Shown here: piece by piece, positions 7,102 through 15,192 of the stretch
How the letters are laid out: each line of letters opens with the position of its first letter
Position numbering within the stretch: position 1 is the first letter of the stretch
Origin: Phocaeicola plebeius DSM 17135
GTDB taxonomy: Bacteria > Bacteroidota > Bacteroidia > Bacteroidales > Bacteroidaceae
Length of the DNA stretch: 64,000 nucleotides
Direction: 5' to 3'
Assembly (NCBI RefSeq): GCF_000187895.1
Contig: NZ_DS990130.1
Span: forward strand, 682,001-746,000
Made by a program: the position numbers and the translations under genes
The notes under the pieces: generated by a model
What the model was told of the DNA's origin: nothing
Database searches by the model: none
What the model saw: the letters and a program-made list of their open reading frames with translations, nothing else

Positions 7102-9189
7102 TTAATCAAAGAAGTTCCATGAGAGTCCTACTTTCAGGATACGCGGGTTGAGCGGATAGTGCGGAGCCAGGAAGTAGCTCTTTTCTCCCGTACGCTGCAG
7201 CAGGTTATACATCTGTACGAAGATACGCGTACGTTTCAGGTGCAGGTTGATGTATCCGTTGATGAGGGGGTAGCCTCCGACTTTATAACGTGTATCCGGA
7301 TTTTGCAGGTAGAATTGTCCGATAGCCGGGGCATAGTCGGGGGCATAATATTGTGTAAAGTAACGCATATCGGCTCCCATTTCAATGCTCAACACCTTCT
7401 TGGCCAGTCCGAACCGGATGTACAGGTCGTGATAGAGTACAAGTTCCGGCAAGGGAAGCACGGTCTCGTTGCTGGTCTTCTGGTAGGTGATTTCATTGTC
7501 TAAATGAAGGATGCCCAACTTGAAGTCCTGACGCAGGCTGGCACTGAACACTTGGATGTTTCCGGAATGCTGGCGTACGGCCATGTCGTTCTTGTAGCTG
7601 ACCACATCGTTGGCGTTGGTATATTTCACTGACGCATTGTCCAGATACGTATAGTTGGTGATATTTTCTACTCCTGCCTTCAACTGTGTCCGCCAGCGGT
7701 CGATACTCAGCTTTCCTTCAATGCGTGTACGCATGATTTTGCTCAGGTCATTGTCCCACCAGTAATGTTTAGAGTGGAAATGGCGGTAGTAGAACGTAGG
7801 ATTCAGGTTTTTGATATAGGCATTGGCTTCCAGACGTACGGTATCGTTAAACAGGCGGAAGTTCAGGTCACCTTGTCCTTCTACACTGAACTGTCCGGCA
7901 TCTTCTCCAATCATGGCTATCTCACCCAACACATTGTAGTGCAGTGTCTTTCCCTGTGACTTGATAAGCTGGCCTCCGATGGACAAGACATTCTCTTTGT
8001 GAGTTGTTGGGATGCGTCGTCCCGGAGTGCCGGTAATGGTATCTGTCAGCGTAAAGTTACGATGCTCAAAGCTGGCAAAAACGGTCAGTCCGGCTTTGGC
8101 CCATTTGTTGAATCCTTCCCGCAGGGCAATGCCGACGGTGTTCTTGATAGAGAAGTTCTTGGTGATGTCCAGTGAATCCTTGCCCAGATAGTTATGTTCA
8201 AAGTATTCTTCATTCTGGTCAACGTCATAAGACACGTATTTTCTGCGGTTGATGTCTACGTTGACGGTATGAATGAAGCTGGTCACCGGTACGAATACCT
8301 CTTTGGTTATCGTATCGTTCTCAGTCGTTTCATCGCGATAGAATCCCAAGTTATACCGATGAGTCAGGAAGGCATGATACCCGGTATTGTTGTTCCAGAT
8401 ATTCGACAGATTGGTCGGGATAGAATACGTTTCGTAGGTTCGGTTTCCCTCGGCCATCTCCAGCGGGTTGGTGATGTAGCGGTCGTCCGTGATACCTCCG
8501 TTTTCGGCCACCTTCAGGTTCTCATTGATAAAGCTGAAGTGCATGTCGTACTGGTCGCCGTGATAGTAGGCAAAGAGGTTGCCGTTGAATAGTGCCGTAG
8601 ACTGGCTGTCGTATTTTCCTCGGCCGTAAGTGTAGTCGATGTCGAACCCGAAGCCCATACGCTTGTTTACATTTACGGCAAAGTAAGCTTTGAAACGTTC
8701 CTCTCCGTAGCGTCCGTCTCCCTGCTTGAAGTAGGTCAGGTTGGTGAAAGGTGATTTGGTATTGGTATACACCACATCACTGGGCTTTCGTACGGTGAAA
8801 TCGTACGGATCGGTGAAGAAAAATTGGCTGCTTTCTTTCCGTTCAAAGAACACGTGTGAGATACGCGGTGCTCCCAAGTTACCTAAGTAGGTATAATGTC
8901 CCGTAGGTCCTCCTGTATCATTGGAGTTCTGGAATCCATGCTGCAGGGTATCGACCGGAACGGGAGTCATTTCTCCAAAGCGTGTGTCGATTTTCCAGGC
9001 ATTCAGTCCCACCGGTACGGTGCTGGCATCAATCACTGCGGTTGTATCAATCGGATTACCGTTTCGGTCATATCTGTTGCCGTCCATTCCGGTGGCCGAC
9101 ATTCCTTGTCCGTATTGGGAAATGGTGTTCTGTGCCGAGAGGGCGGTGCACACCAGTATGAATAGGGTTGTAAAAAATATCTTCTTCAT
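7102..9189 (-). CDS. Putative porin (Porin_10/DUF4289 type)
   Basis: About 695 residues with a clean signal peptide (M-K-K-I-F-F-T-T-L-F-I-L-V-C-T-A-L-S-A-Q). The body is a large beta-barrel-like protein, rich in alternating aromatic strands throughout and ending in G-L-S-W-N-F-F-D. It matches the Bacteroidetes putative-porin family by length and by the early segment Y-T-Y-L-G-N-L-G-A-P. It leads the four-gene minus-strand operon (porin, solute-binding-like protein, oxidoreductase, DUF4421). A TATCTTTG -7 box lies only 8 bp upstream of the ATG, leaving almost no 5' leader. Transport substrate unknown. Confidence 0.8.
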   Translation of the reverse strand: MKKIFFTTLFILVCTALSAQNTISQYGQGMSATGMDGNRYDRNGNPIDTTAVIDASTVPVGLNAWKIDTRFGEMTPVPVDTLQHGFQNSNDTGGPTGHYTYLGNLGAPRISHVFFERKESSQFFFTDPYDFTVRKPSDVVYTNTKSPFTNLTYFKQGDGRYGEERFKAYFAVNVNKRMGFGFDIDYTYGRGKYDSQSTALFNGNLFAYYHGDQYDMHFSFINENLKVAENGGITDDRYITNPLEMAEGNRTYETYSIPTNLSNIWNNNTGYHAFLTHRYNLGFYRDETTENDTITKEVFVPVTSFIHTVNVDINRRKYVSYDVDQNEEYFEHNYLGKDSLDITKNFSIKNTVGIALREGFNKWAKAGLTVFASFEHRNFTLTDTITGTPGRRIPTTHKENVLSIGGQLIKSQGKTLHYNVLGEIAMIGEDAGQFSVEGQGDLNFRLFNDTVRLEANAYIKNLNPTFYYRHFHSKHYWWDNDLSKIMRTRIEGKLSIDRWRTQLKAGVENITNYTYLDNASVKYTNANDVVSYKNDMAVRQHSGNIQVFSASLRQDFKLGILHLDNEITYQKTSNETVLPLPELVLYHDLYIRFGLAKKVLSIEMGADMRYFTQYYAPDYAPAIGQFYLQNPDTRYKVGGYPLINGYINLHLKRTRIFVQMYNLLQRTGEKSYFLAPHYPLNPRILKVGLSWNFFD

Positions 9190-9196
9190 AATGGGG

Positions 9197-9204
9197 CAAA
9201 GATA
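9197..9204 (-). promoter_or_regulatory. -7 box of the porin operon
   Basis: On the minus strand TATCTTTG, a full TAnnTTTG match, ending 8 bp before the ATG at 9189. No clear TTTG is seen 19-21 bp upstream. The transcript would have only a few leader bases. Confidence 0.6.
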
Positions 9205-9286
9205 CAATAAAAATGCGAAAATGGGAGATTGTGGCTTTCAAAAAGTAGCATTGGAGATGTTTGAAGTGAAACTCTGGAAAAAGAAG

Positions 9287-9331
9287 CAGGCTGCCAACCG
9301 CATTTCTTTCTGTAAATGCGCTGGCAGCCTG
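9287..9331 (-). terminator. Long hairpin terminator of the 2-oxoacid oxidoreductase operon
   Basis: Arms caggctgcca (9287-9296) and tggcagcctg (9322-9331) are perfect. An inner stem cgcattt/aaatgcg (9299-9305, 9314-9320) extends them. On the minus strand a T-rich stretch follows. Confidence 0.85.
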
Positions 9332-9360
9332 TGATATAGAAGTACGCTTCCGGTAAGAAA

Positions 9361-9903
9361 TCAGACTTCCTTGATGATGTCCATACCGATATGTATGGCT
9401 TCTTCGTTCATCGGAATCAGGTGATGGTGACGTTCAGGCAAAGTCTTGCGCAGAGCTTTCACCACACTTTCGATAGATACGATGGGACGGATTTTCAGCA
9501 ATCCTCCCAATACAATCATGTTGAAGGTCTTAGCCATTTTTCGTTCGTTGGCTTCGTCCATGGCATCAATGCGATACACATGGATGTCCTTGCGTGTAGG
9601 AGGGTTGATGATGCCGTATCCGTCGTAAATCAATACTCCACCTGGCTTAACTTTGCTTTCAAACTTGGCAAGCGAAGGCTGGTTCAGGATGATGGCTGTG
9701 TCATACTTGCTGAGAATCGGGGATGAGATACGCTCGTCGCTCACAATGACAGTGACGTTGGCCGTACCTCCGCGCTGTTCCGGACCGTAGGCTGGCATCC
9801 AAGTCACCTCCTTGTTTTCCATCAGACCGGAATATGCCAGAATTTTTCCCATGGAAAGAACTCCCTGACCTCCAAATCCTGCTATGATAATTTCCTCTTT
9901 CAT
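9361..9903 (-). CDS. korC: 2-oxoacid:ferredoxin oxidoreductase, gamma subunit
   Basis: 180 residues. The N-terminus has the family nucleotide-like motif G-F-G-G-Q-G-V-L-S-M-G (residues ~8-18) and Y-G-P-E-Q-R-G-G-T-A, both diagnostic of the catalytic gamma chain of pyruvate/2-oxoacid ferredoxin oxidoreductases. The complex decarboxylates a 2-oxoacid to acyl-CoA and passes electrons to ferredoxin. Last gene of the operon, 15 bp after the beta subunit. Gene order ferredoxin-alpha-beta-gamma matches korDABC, but branched-chain 2-oxoacid (vor) specificity cannot be excluded. Confidence 0.88.
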   Translation of the reverse strand: MKEEIIIAGFGGQGVLSMGKILAYSGLMENKEVTWMPAYGPEQRGGTANVTVIVSDERISSPILSKYDTAIILNQPSLAKFESKVKPGGVLIYDGYGIINPPTRKDIHVYRIDAMDEANERKMAKTFNMIVLGGLLKIRPIVSIESVVKALRKTLPERHHHLIPMNEEAIHIGMDIIKEV

Positions 9904-9918
9904 ATAATGTGCAAATAA

Positions 9919-10692
9919 TTATTTATTTTCGGTAGTATCTTTCAGGTCGCCTAGCGGGTAGAAGGAGAACATGTGTTCTTCCATCCATTTGTTGGCGGCT
10001 TCGGGTGTCATTTTCCATCCTGAGTTGCAGGTAGATACGATTTCTACCAGACTGGAGCCTTTTTTCTGCATGGAACATTCGAATGCCTTGCGGATGGCTT
10101 TCTTGGCCTTGCGGATGGCAGCCACTGACTGCACTGACTGGCGGGTTACGTAGGCGGTACCTTCCAGTGTAGCGGCAATTTCGGTCATCTTCAGCGGGTA
10201 ACCGTGGATTTCCGGAACACGTCCGTACGGGCAGGTAGAAGTCTTCATACCCACCAGCGTGGTCGGAGCCATCTGGCCGCCGGTCATACCATAGATGGCA
10301 TTGTTGATGAAAATGATGGTGATGTTTTCTCCGCGGTTCAGGGCGTGAATGGTTTCGGCCGTACCGATGCAGGCCAGGTCACCGTCGCCCTGATAGGTAA
10401 ATACCAGGCGGTCGGGCCATAAGCGCTTGATGGCAGTAGCCAGGGCAGGTGCACGTCCGTGTGCAGCTTCCTGACAGTCTATATCCAGGTAATTATACAT
10501 GAACACGGCACAACCTACCGGACTTACTCCGACAGCTTTCTCGGCCATGCCCATTTCGTCGATGACTTCGGCAATCAGTTTGTGAACTACTCCGTGACTG
10601 CATCCCGGACAGTAGTGCATAGGGTTATCGTTCAGCAGGCGAGGCTTCTGATAAACCAGATTCTCAGGTTTGATTATATCTTCTTTTGTCAT
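9919..10692 (-). CDS. korB: 2-oxoacid:ferredoxin oxidoreductase, beta subunit (TPP-binding)
   Basis: 257 residues. Carries the thiamine-diphosphate site: C-P-G-C-S-H-G near residue 28, then G-D-G-D-L-A-C-I-G (about residues 100-108) through N-N-A-I-Y-G-M-T-G-G-Q-M (about 129-140). These are typical of the beta chain of 2-oxoglutarate or branched-chain 2-oxoacid ferredoxin oxidoreductases. It forms the active site with the alpha subunit encoded just upstream; a tiny membrane-protein gene lies between them. Cytoplasmic. Substrate (2-oxoglutarate or 3-methyl-2-oxobutanoate) is not decided by sequence alone. Confidence 0.9.
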   Translation of the reverse strand: MTKEDIIKPENLVYQKPRLLNDNPMHYCPGCSHGVVHKLIAEVIDEMGMAEKAVGVSPVGCAVFMYNYLDIDCQEAAHGRAPALATAIKRLWPDRLVFTYQGDGDLACIGTAETIHALNRGENITIIFINNAIYGMTGGQMAPTTLVGMKTSTCPYGRVPEIHGYPLKMTEIAATLEGTAYVTRQSVQSVAAIRKAKKAIRKAFECSMQKKGSSLVEIVSTCNSGWKMTPEAANKWMEEHMFSFYPLGDLKDTTENK

Positions 10693-10710
10693 AATTAGTT
10701 CTCCTGTAGT

Positions 10711-10884
10711 TTATCGTAGAAAGAAACGAAACACGAATTCCATCATCTTCAGGAAAAGAGAGGCACCGCATACATAAAAGAATACGGTCTTGTCTTCACC
10801 CAGTGTGAAGTAGAGAATGACGGAAATCAATGCTCCAATCATAAACAGTACGTTTAAGACGGCTCTTATTCTATCGGTATCCAT
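10711..10884 (-). CDS. Small 57-residue membrane protein inside the oxidoreductase operon
   Basis: Function unknown. The ORF starts with ATG at 10884, 3 bp after the alpha-subunit stop, and ends at a TAA 18 bp before the beta-subunit start. It therefore fills the only wide gap of the operon and must be co-transcribed. The product has two hydrophobic segments (about residues 8-28, V-L-N-V-L-F-M-I-G-A-L-I-S-V-I-L-Y-F, and 34-55), with a charged loop G-E-D-K between them and a basic end F-L-R. It looks like a helical hairpin in the inner membrane. It could anchor the otherwise soluble complex; that is inference. Confidence 0.75.
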   Translation of the reverse strand: MDTDRIRAVLNVLFMIGALISVILYFTLGEDKTVFFYVCGASLFLKMMEFVFRFFLR

Positions 10885-10887
10885 AGC

Positions 10888-11970
10888 TTATTTCTGAATC
10901 AGTTTTTCCTTGATGGCTTCGATTACTTCATCCGGATCGGGTACGATACCTCCCAGACGTCCGAAATGTTCTACGGGTACCTTACATTCTACGGCCAGAC
11001 GGACATCTTCAATCATCTGTCCGCTGTTCAGTTCCACGGTCAGGATACCTTTCACCTGTTTAGCTCTTTCTTTCAGGGCCTTGCTCGGGAACGGCCATAA
11101 TGTAATCGGACGGAACAGACCTACCTTGATACCTTCTTCGCGTGCATGCTCCATGGCTTTCTGTGCGATACGTGCACAAGAGCCGAAAGCTACAATCAGG
11201 TATTCAGCATCTTCTGTGTCAAGTTCCTCGTAGCGTGTTTCTTTTTCTTCGATTTCTGCGTATTTAGCCTGCAAGTGCAAGTTACGCTGCTCCATGATGG
11301 CCGGATCCAGTTCCAATGAGGTGATGATATTGGGCTTGCGTCCCTTGCAGCCGGTCGTTGCCCACGGACATTGTGCCAGAATCTCTTCTTCCGTACGTCT
11401 GGGGCGATATTCCGGAAGCACTACCTTTTCCATCATCTGACCGATTACACCGTCGGCCAGAATCATAGCTGGATTGCGGTATTTGAAAGCCAGGTCGAAA
11501 GCCAGCCCTACAAAGTCAGCCATTTCCTGTACGGAAGCCGGAGCCAGTGCAATCAGGTGGTAGTCGCCGTGACCGCCTCCCTTGGTAGTCTGGAAATAGT
11601 CGGCCTGACTGGGCTGAATAGTACCCAGACCCGGACCTCCTCGCATCACGTTGACTACCAGACAAGGAAGTTCCGCACCTGCGATGTAGGAGATACCTTC
11701 CTGCTTCAAGCTGACGCCCGGACTGGAGGACGAAGTCATGACCATTTTTCCACTGCCGGCGCCTCCGTATACCATATTAATTGCTGCCACTTCACTTTCA
11801 GCCTGAAGAACTACCATTCCGGTAGTTTCCCATGGCTTCTGTTCGGCAAGCGTTTCCAATACTTCAGATTGGGGGGTGATAGGGTAACCGAAGTAACCGT
11901 CCACGCCGATACGGATGGCGGCATGGGCTATGGCCTCGTTACCTTTCATAAGAACAACTTCTTCTGCCAT
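10888..11970 (-). CDS. korA: 2-oxoacid:ferredoxin oxidoreductase, alpha subunit
   Basis: About 360 residues. The pyrimidine-binding domain begins with G-N-E-A-I-A-H-A-A-I-R and G-Y-P-I-T-P-Q-S-E-V (about residues 28-37). The S-S-S-P-G-V-S-L-K-Q-E-G-I segment near residue 85 is typical of KorA/VorB alpha chains lacking a fused gamma domain. The C-terminal third is the transketolase-C-like domain (V-A-F-G-S-C-A-R-I, E-L-N-S-G-Q-M). The start is placed at ATG 11970 because the upstream in-frame ATG (11997) would add a poorly supported basic extension; the ferredoxin stop is at 12000. Confidence 0.9.
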   Translation of the reverse strand: MAEEVVLMKGNEAIAHAAIRIGVDGYFGYPITPQSEVLETLAEQKPWETTGMVVLQAESEVAAINMVYGGAGSGKMVMTSSSSPGVSLKQEGISYIAGAELPCLVVNVMRGGPGLGTIQPSQADYFQTTKGGGHGDYHLIALAPASVQEMADFVGLAFDLAFKYRNPAMILADGVIGQMMEKVVLPEYRPRRTEEEILAQCPWATTGCKGRKPNIITSLELDPAIMEQRNLHLQAKYAEIEEKETRYEELDTEDAEYLIVAFGSCARIAQKAMEHAREEGIKVGLFRPITLWPFPSKALKERAKQVKGILTVELNSGQMIEDVRLAVECKVPVEHFGRLGGIVPDPDEVIEAIKEKLIQK

Positions 11971-11999
11971 AATTTTTCGATTTTGCTTGTTGGGCATTT

Positions 12000-12230
12000 T
12001 TATTCTTCACTTTTCGCTCTGTATACGGTCAGACAACCGTCCGGGCACACAATGGCGCACGAAGAGCATCCGTTACAGGTATCTTCCACTACCTGCTGTA
12101 CGTAATTATATCCTTTTTGATTTACTTTCGGGGTGAGTGACAACACATGCAGCGGGCATGCTACCACACATAAGTTGCATCCCTTGCAGCGTTCGGTATT
12201 TACGATAACCACACCTTTCATCTTAGCCAT
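12000..12230 (-). CDS. korD: 2x[4Fe-4S] ferredoxin subunit of the 2-oxoacid oxidoreductase
   Basis: 76 residues with two cluster-binding motifs, C-K-G-C-N-L-C-V-V-A-C-P (about residues 15-26) and C-N-G-C-S-S-C-A-I-V-C-P (about 52-63). Each is the CxxCxxCxxxCP pattern of bacterial ferredoxins. Position directly before the alpha subunit marks it as the delta/electron-transfer chain rather than a free ferredoxin. It starts 12 bp after the TPR gene stop. Confidence 0.92.
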   Translation of the reverse strand: MAKMKGVVIVNTERCKGCNLCVVACPLHVLSLTPKVNQKGYNYVQQVVEDTCNGCSSCAIVCPDGCLTVYRAKSEE

Positions 12231-12242
12231 AGTATATATCTC

Positions 12243-12521
12243 TTATTGATTAAACATATCTTTATTATAAAAGTTAAGTATATCCATCACCATCTTCCGG
12301 GCATCGGTTGCCGGACTTTCCGGGTCCAGGGCAATCGCTTCCTGGTAATTGTTGAGCGCTCCCTGCCAGTCACCTTTTTTCCGATAGGCATTTCCCAAAA
12401 GATAATATGCTTCCGCTGTAGGCGAGGAAGCCGTTTGCAACCAATCATTCAGGCGAGATATAGCGGTGTCTACATGTCCTTCATTTATCAGTTGTCTGAT
12501 GTGATTCAGTTGTTCATTCAT
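12243..12521 (-). CDS. Short TPR protein leading the oxidoreductase operon
   Basis: 92 residues, all helical, with roughly two tetratricopeptide repeats: A-E-A-Y-Y-L-L-G-N-A-Y-R-K-K-G-D-W (about residues 35-51), then A-L-N-N-Y-Q-E-A-I-A-L-D-P (about 55-67). No signal peptide, so cytoplasmic. It is the first gene of the operon, 12 bp before the ferredoxin, so it may be an assembly or interaction factor for the complex; that is inference from position only. Confidence 0.8.
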   Translation of the reverse strand: MNEQLNHIRQLINEGHVDTAISRLNDWLQTASSPTAEAYYLLGNAYRKKGDWQGALNNYQEAIALDPESPATDARKMVMDILNFYNKDMFNQ

Positions 12522-12548
12522 GGTCTTTTATGTCATATTGTAACCTTA

Positions 12549-12556
12549 CAAAGATA
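12549..12556 (-). promoter_or_regulatory. -7 box of the TPR/2-oxoacid oxidoreductase operon
   Basis: Minus strand TATCTTTG, a full TAnnTTTG match, 27 bp before the ATG at 12521. The -33 element is not convincing. Confidence 0.6.
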
Positions 12557-12789
12557 GTCTTTAATTTGGTACGAGAGTCATTTTTACGTAATAAATAGTA
12601 AAAAATGCCGATTTTTCTTTTTCTAGGTATTGTGTAAAATGCTGATTTATAATATATTCTAATGCTGTGGTTTTTGTTTCAATTGAAAAAGATGCATATT
12701 TAACTAATTGCTTAAAATAATGAAGGGTGTAACAGATTTGTCAGATATTGTAAGGGGTTACCAAAAGTTTATTGAATGAGCAGAATCTA

Positions 12790-12820
12790 TTTGATTATGT
12801 CATTATTTCTTTTAACTTTG
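12790..12820 (+). promoter_or_regulatory. Promoter of the fused reductase gene
   Basis: TTTG at 12790-12793, 19 bp spacer, TAACTTTG at 12813-12820. Both elements match the Bacteroidetes sigma-ABfr consensus. The ATG lies 54 bp downstream. Confidence 0.8.
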
Positions 12821-12874
12821 TGGCAATTTATTCATGAAACAAACAACTAAATAATTAACTTATCAGATAGAATT

Positions 12875-15169
12875 ATGAACAAGATTCTTCAGAAGGAACA
12901 TTTTTCCGAAAAGGTCTTCAAACTGGTGATTGAGGCTCCTTTAATTGCAAAGTCGCGTAAGGCGGGACATTTTGTCATTGTCCGTGTAGGCGAGAAGGGG
13001 GAACGCATGCCTTTGACTATTGCAGCAGCCGATCCGGTGAAAGGAACCATTACTTTGGTGGTGCAGGAGGTAGGACTTTCGTCTACCCGTTTGTGCGAAT
13101 TGAATGTGGGTGATTACATTACAGATGTGGTAGGTCCGCTGGGAAAGGCTACTCATATTGAGAACTTCGGGACAGTGGTTTGTGCCGGAGGTGGTGTAGG
13201 TGTGGCTCCGATGTTGCCTATCGTGCAGGCATTGAAGGCTGCGGGAAACCGGGTAATTACTGTGCTGGCCGGACGTACCAAGGAACTGATTATTCTTGAA
13301 AAGGAAATGCGTGAGAGCTCGGACGAAGTGATTATCATGACGGACGACGGTTCTTACGGACAGAAAGGTTTGGTTACGGAAGGAGTAGAAGCAGTCATCA
13401 AGCGTGAAAAGGTGGACAAGTGTTTTGCCATTGGTCCGGCCATCATGATGAAATTTGTCTGTCTTCTGACTAAGAAATATGATATTCCGACTGATGTTTC
13501 ACTGAACACCATCATGGTGGATGGTACGGGTATGTGTGGTGCTTGCCGTATCACCGTGGGCGGAAAGACGAAGTTCGTATGCGTGGATGGTCCGGAATTC
13601 GATGGTCATCAGGTGGACTTCGACGAGATGCTGAAACGTATGGGGGCTTTCAAGGATATTGAGCGTGAAGAAATTCATAAACTGGATACTAAACCTGCAA
13701 CTTGTGAAGCTGAACAGGCTGCTTCCGGACGAAACGCTGAATGGCGTGAAGTGCTGCGCAAAAGCATGAAGCCGAAAGAACGTACGGCTATTCCGCGCGT
13801 AAAGATGAACGAACTGGATCCGGAATACCGTTCACACAGCCGTAAGGAAGAAGTGAACTTGGGACTGAGCGAAGAGCAGGCGCTGACAGAAGCCAAACGT
13901 TGTCTGGACTGTGCTAATCCTTCTTGTATGGAAGGCTGTCCGGTGGGTATTGATATTCCGGGCTTTGTCAAGAACATCGAACGCGGAGAATTCCTGGAAG
14001 CAGCGCGTACGCTGAAAAAGACCAGTGCGCTTCCGGCCGTATGTGGACGTGTCTGTCCGCAGGAAAAGCAGTGTGAATCGAAATGTATTCACCTGAAGAT
14101 GGGACACGAAGCGGTGGCTATCGGTTACCTGGAACGTTTCGCTGCTGATTATGAACGTGAAAGCGGACAGATTTCAGTGCCCGAAATTGCAGCCAAGAAT
14201 GGTATCAAGATTGCAGTAGTGGGTTCAGGACCTGCTGGATTGTCGTTTGCAGGCGATATGGCCAAGATGGGTTACGACGTAACCGTGTTCGAGGCGCTGC
14301 ATGAAATTGGTGGGGTATTGAAATACGGTATTCCGGAATTCCGTCTGCCGAACAAGATTGTGGATGTGGAAATCGAAAACCTGTCCAAGATGGGAGTGAC
14401 TTTCGTGAAGGACTGCATCGTAGGTAAGACCATCAGTGTGGAAGACCTCGAAAGTGAAGGCTTCAAGGGAATCTTCGTTGCTTCGGGTGCCGGACTGCCT
14501 AACTTCATGAATATTCCGGGCGAGAACTCCATCAACATCATGTCTTCGAATGAGTACCTGACACGTGTAAACCTGATGGATGCGGCCAGCGAAGATGCCG
14601 ATACTCCGGTGACATTCGGCAAGCGAGTGGCTGTAATTGGTGGTGGAAATACGGCGATGGACTCTGTACGTACAGCACGCCGTTTGGGAGCAGAGAAAGC
14701 GATGATTATCTACCGTCGTTCGGAAGCAGAAATGCCGGCTCGTCTGGAAGAGGTGAAACATGCCAAGGAAGAAGGTGTGGAATTCCTGACATTGCACAAT
14801 CCGATAGAATACATTGCCGATGAGAAGGGACGTGTAAAACAGGTGGTATTGCAGAAAATGGAACTGGGTGAGCCTGATGCTTCCGGTCGTCGTAGTCCGG
14901 TTGCCATTCCGGGAGCTACAGTAACTCTCGACATCGACATGGCCATTGTCAGTGTAGGTGTATCGCCTAACCCGATTGTGCCGAATTCTATTCCTGGACT
15001 GGAATTAGGACGCAAGGGAACTATTGCCGTCAACGATGACATGCAGTCGTCTATCCCGACCATCTATGCCGGTGGTGACATCGTGCGCGGTGGAGCTACT
15101 GTAATCTTGGCGATGGGTGACGGACGCCGTGCGGCTGCTGCCATGGATCGCCAGCTTCGTCAGGGATAA
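12875..15169 (+). CDS. gltA: Fused ferredoxin-NADP reductase-like / glutamate-synthase small-subunit-like flavoprotein
   Basis: 764-residue fusion. Residues 1 to ~285 are a PyrK/sulfide-dehydrogenase-beta type reductase with an FAD/NAD fold (V-V-C-A-G-G-G-V-G-V-A-P-M-L) and a [2Fe-2S] pattern (C-G-A-C, then C-V-D-G-P). Residues ~320-764 are GltD-like. They have an iron-sulfur region (C-L-D-C-A-N-P-S-C-M-E-G-C-P and C-G-R-V-C-P), an FAD site (V-V-G-S-G-P-A-G-L) and an NADPH site (V-I-G-G-G-N-T-A-M-D). No large GltB subunit is adjacent, so an NfnAB/SudAB-like NADPH-ferredoxin transhydrogenase role is at least as likely as glutamate synthase. Single-gene unit with its own promoter, divergent from the ferredoxin-linked oxidoreductase. 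Confidence 0.88.
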   Translation: MNKILQKEHFSEKVFKLVIEAPLIAKSRKAGHFVIVRVGEKGERMPLTIAAADPVKGTITLVVQEVGLSSTRLCELNVGDYITDVVGPLGKATHIENFGTVVCAGGGVGVAPMLPIVQALKAAGNRVITVLAGRTKELIILEKEMRESSDEVIIMTDDGSYGQKGLVTEGVEAVIKREKVDKCFAIGPAIMMKFVCLLTKKYDIPTDVSLNTIMVDGTGMCGACRITVGGKTKFVCVDGPEFDGHQVDFDEMLKRMGAFKDIEREEIHKLDTKPATCEAEQAASGRNAEWREVLRKSMKPKERTAIPRVKMNELDPEYRSHSRKEEVNLGLSEEQALTEAKRCLDCANPSCMEGCPVGIDIPGFVKNIERGEFLEAARTLKKTSALPAVCGRVCPQEKQCESKCIHLKMGHEAVAIGYLERFAADYERESGQISVPEIAAKNGIKIAVVGSGPAGLSFAGDMAKMGYDVTVFEALHEIGGVLKYGIPEFRLPNKIVDVEIENLSKMGVTFVKDCIVGKTISVEDLESEGFKGIFVASGAGLPNFMNIPGENSINIMSSNEYLTRVNLMDAASEDADTPVTFGKRVAVIGGGNTAMDSVRTARRLGAEKAMIIYRRSEAEMPARLEEVKHAKEEGVEFLTLHNPIEYIADEKGRVKQVVLQKMELGEPDASGRRSPVAIPGATVTLDIDMAIVSVGVSPNPIVPNSIPGLELGRKGTIAVNDDMQSSIPTIYAGGDIVRGGATVILAMGDGRRAAAAMDRQLRQG

Positions 15170-15192
15170 AAACAAACTTGAAAATCAGACAT

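Larger units (their letters stand above)
12522..12874. other. Divergent intergenic region with two promoters
   Basis: 353 bp without a gene, AT-rich. It holds a minus-strand -7 box for the TPR/oxidoreductase operon (12549-12556) and a complete plus-strand promoter for the fused reductase (12790-12820). No clear regulator palindrome or structured leader was seen in the middle part. Confidence 0.7.

Noticed and set aside
12590..12780. AT-rich divergent spacer considered as a riboswitch or small RNA
   Set aside because: No stable stem, terminator or known aptamer motif could be seen; promoters explain the region.
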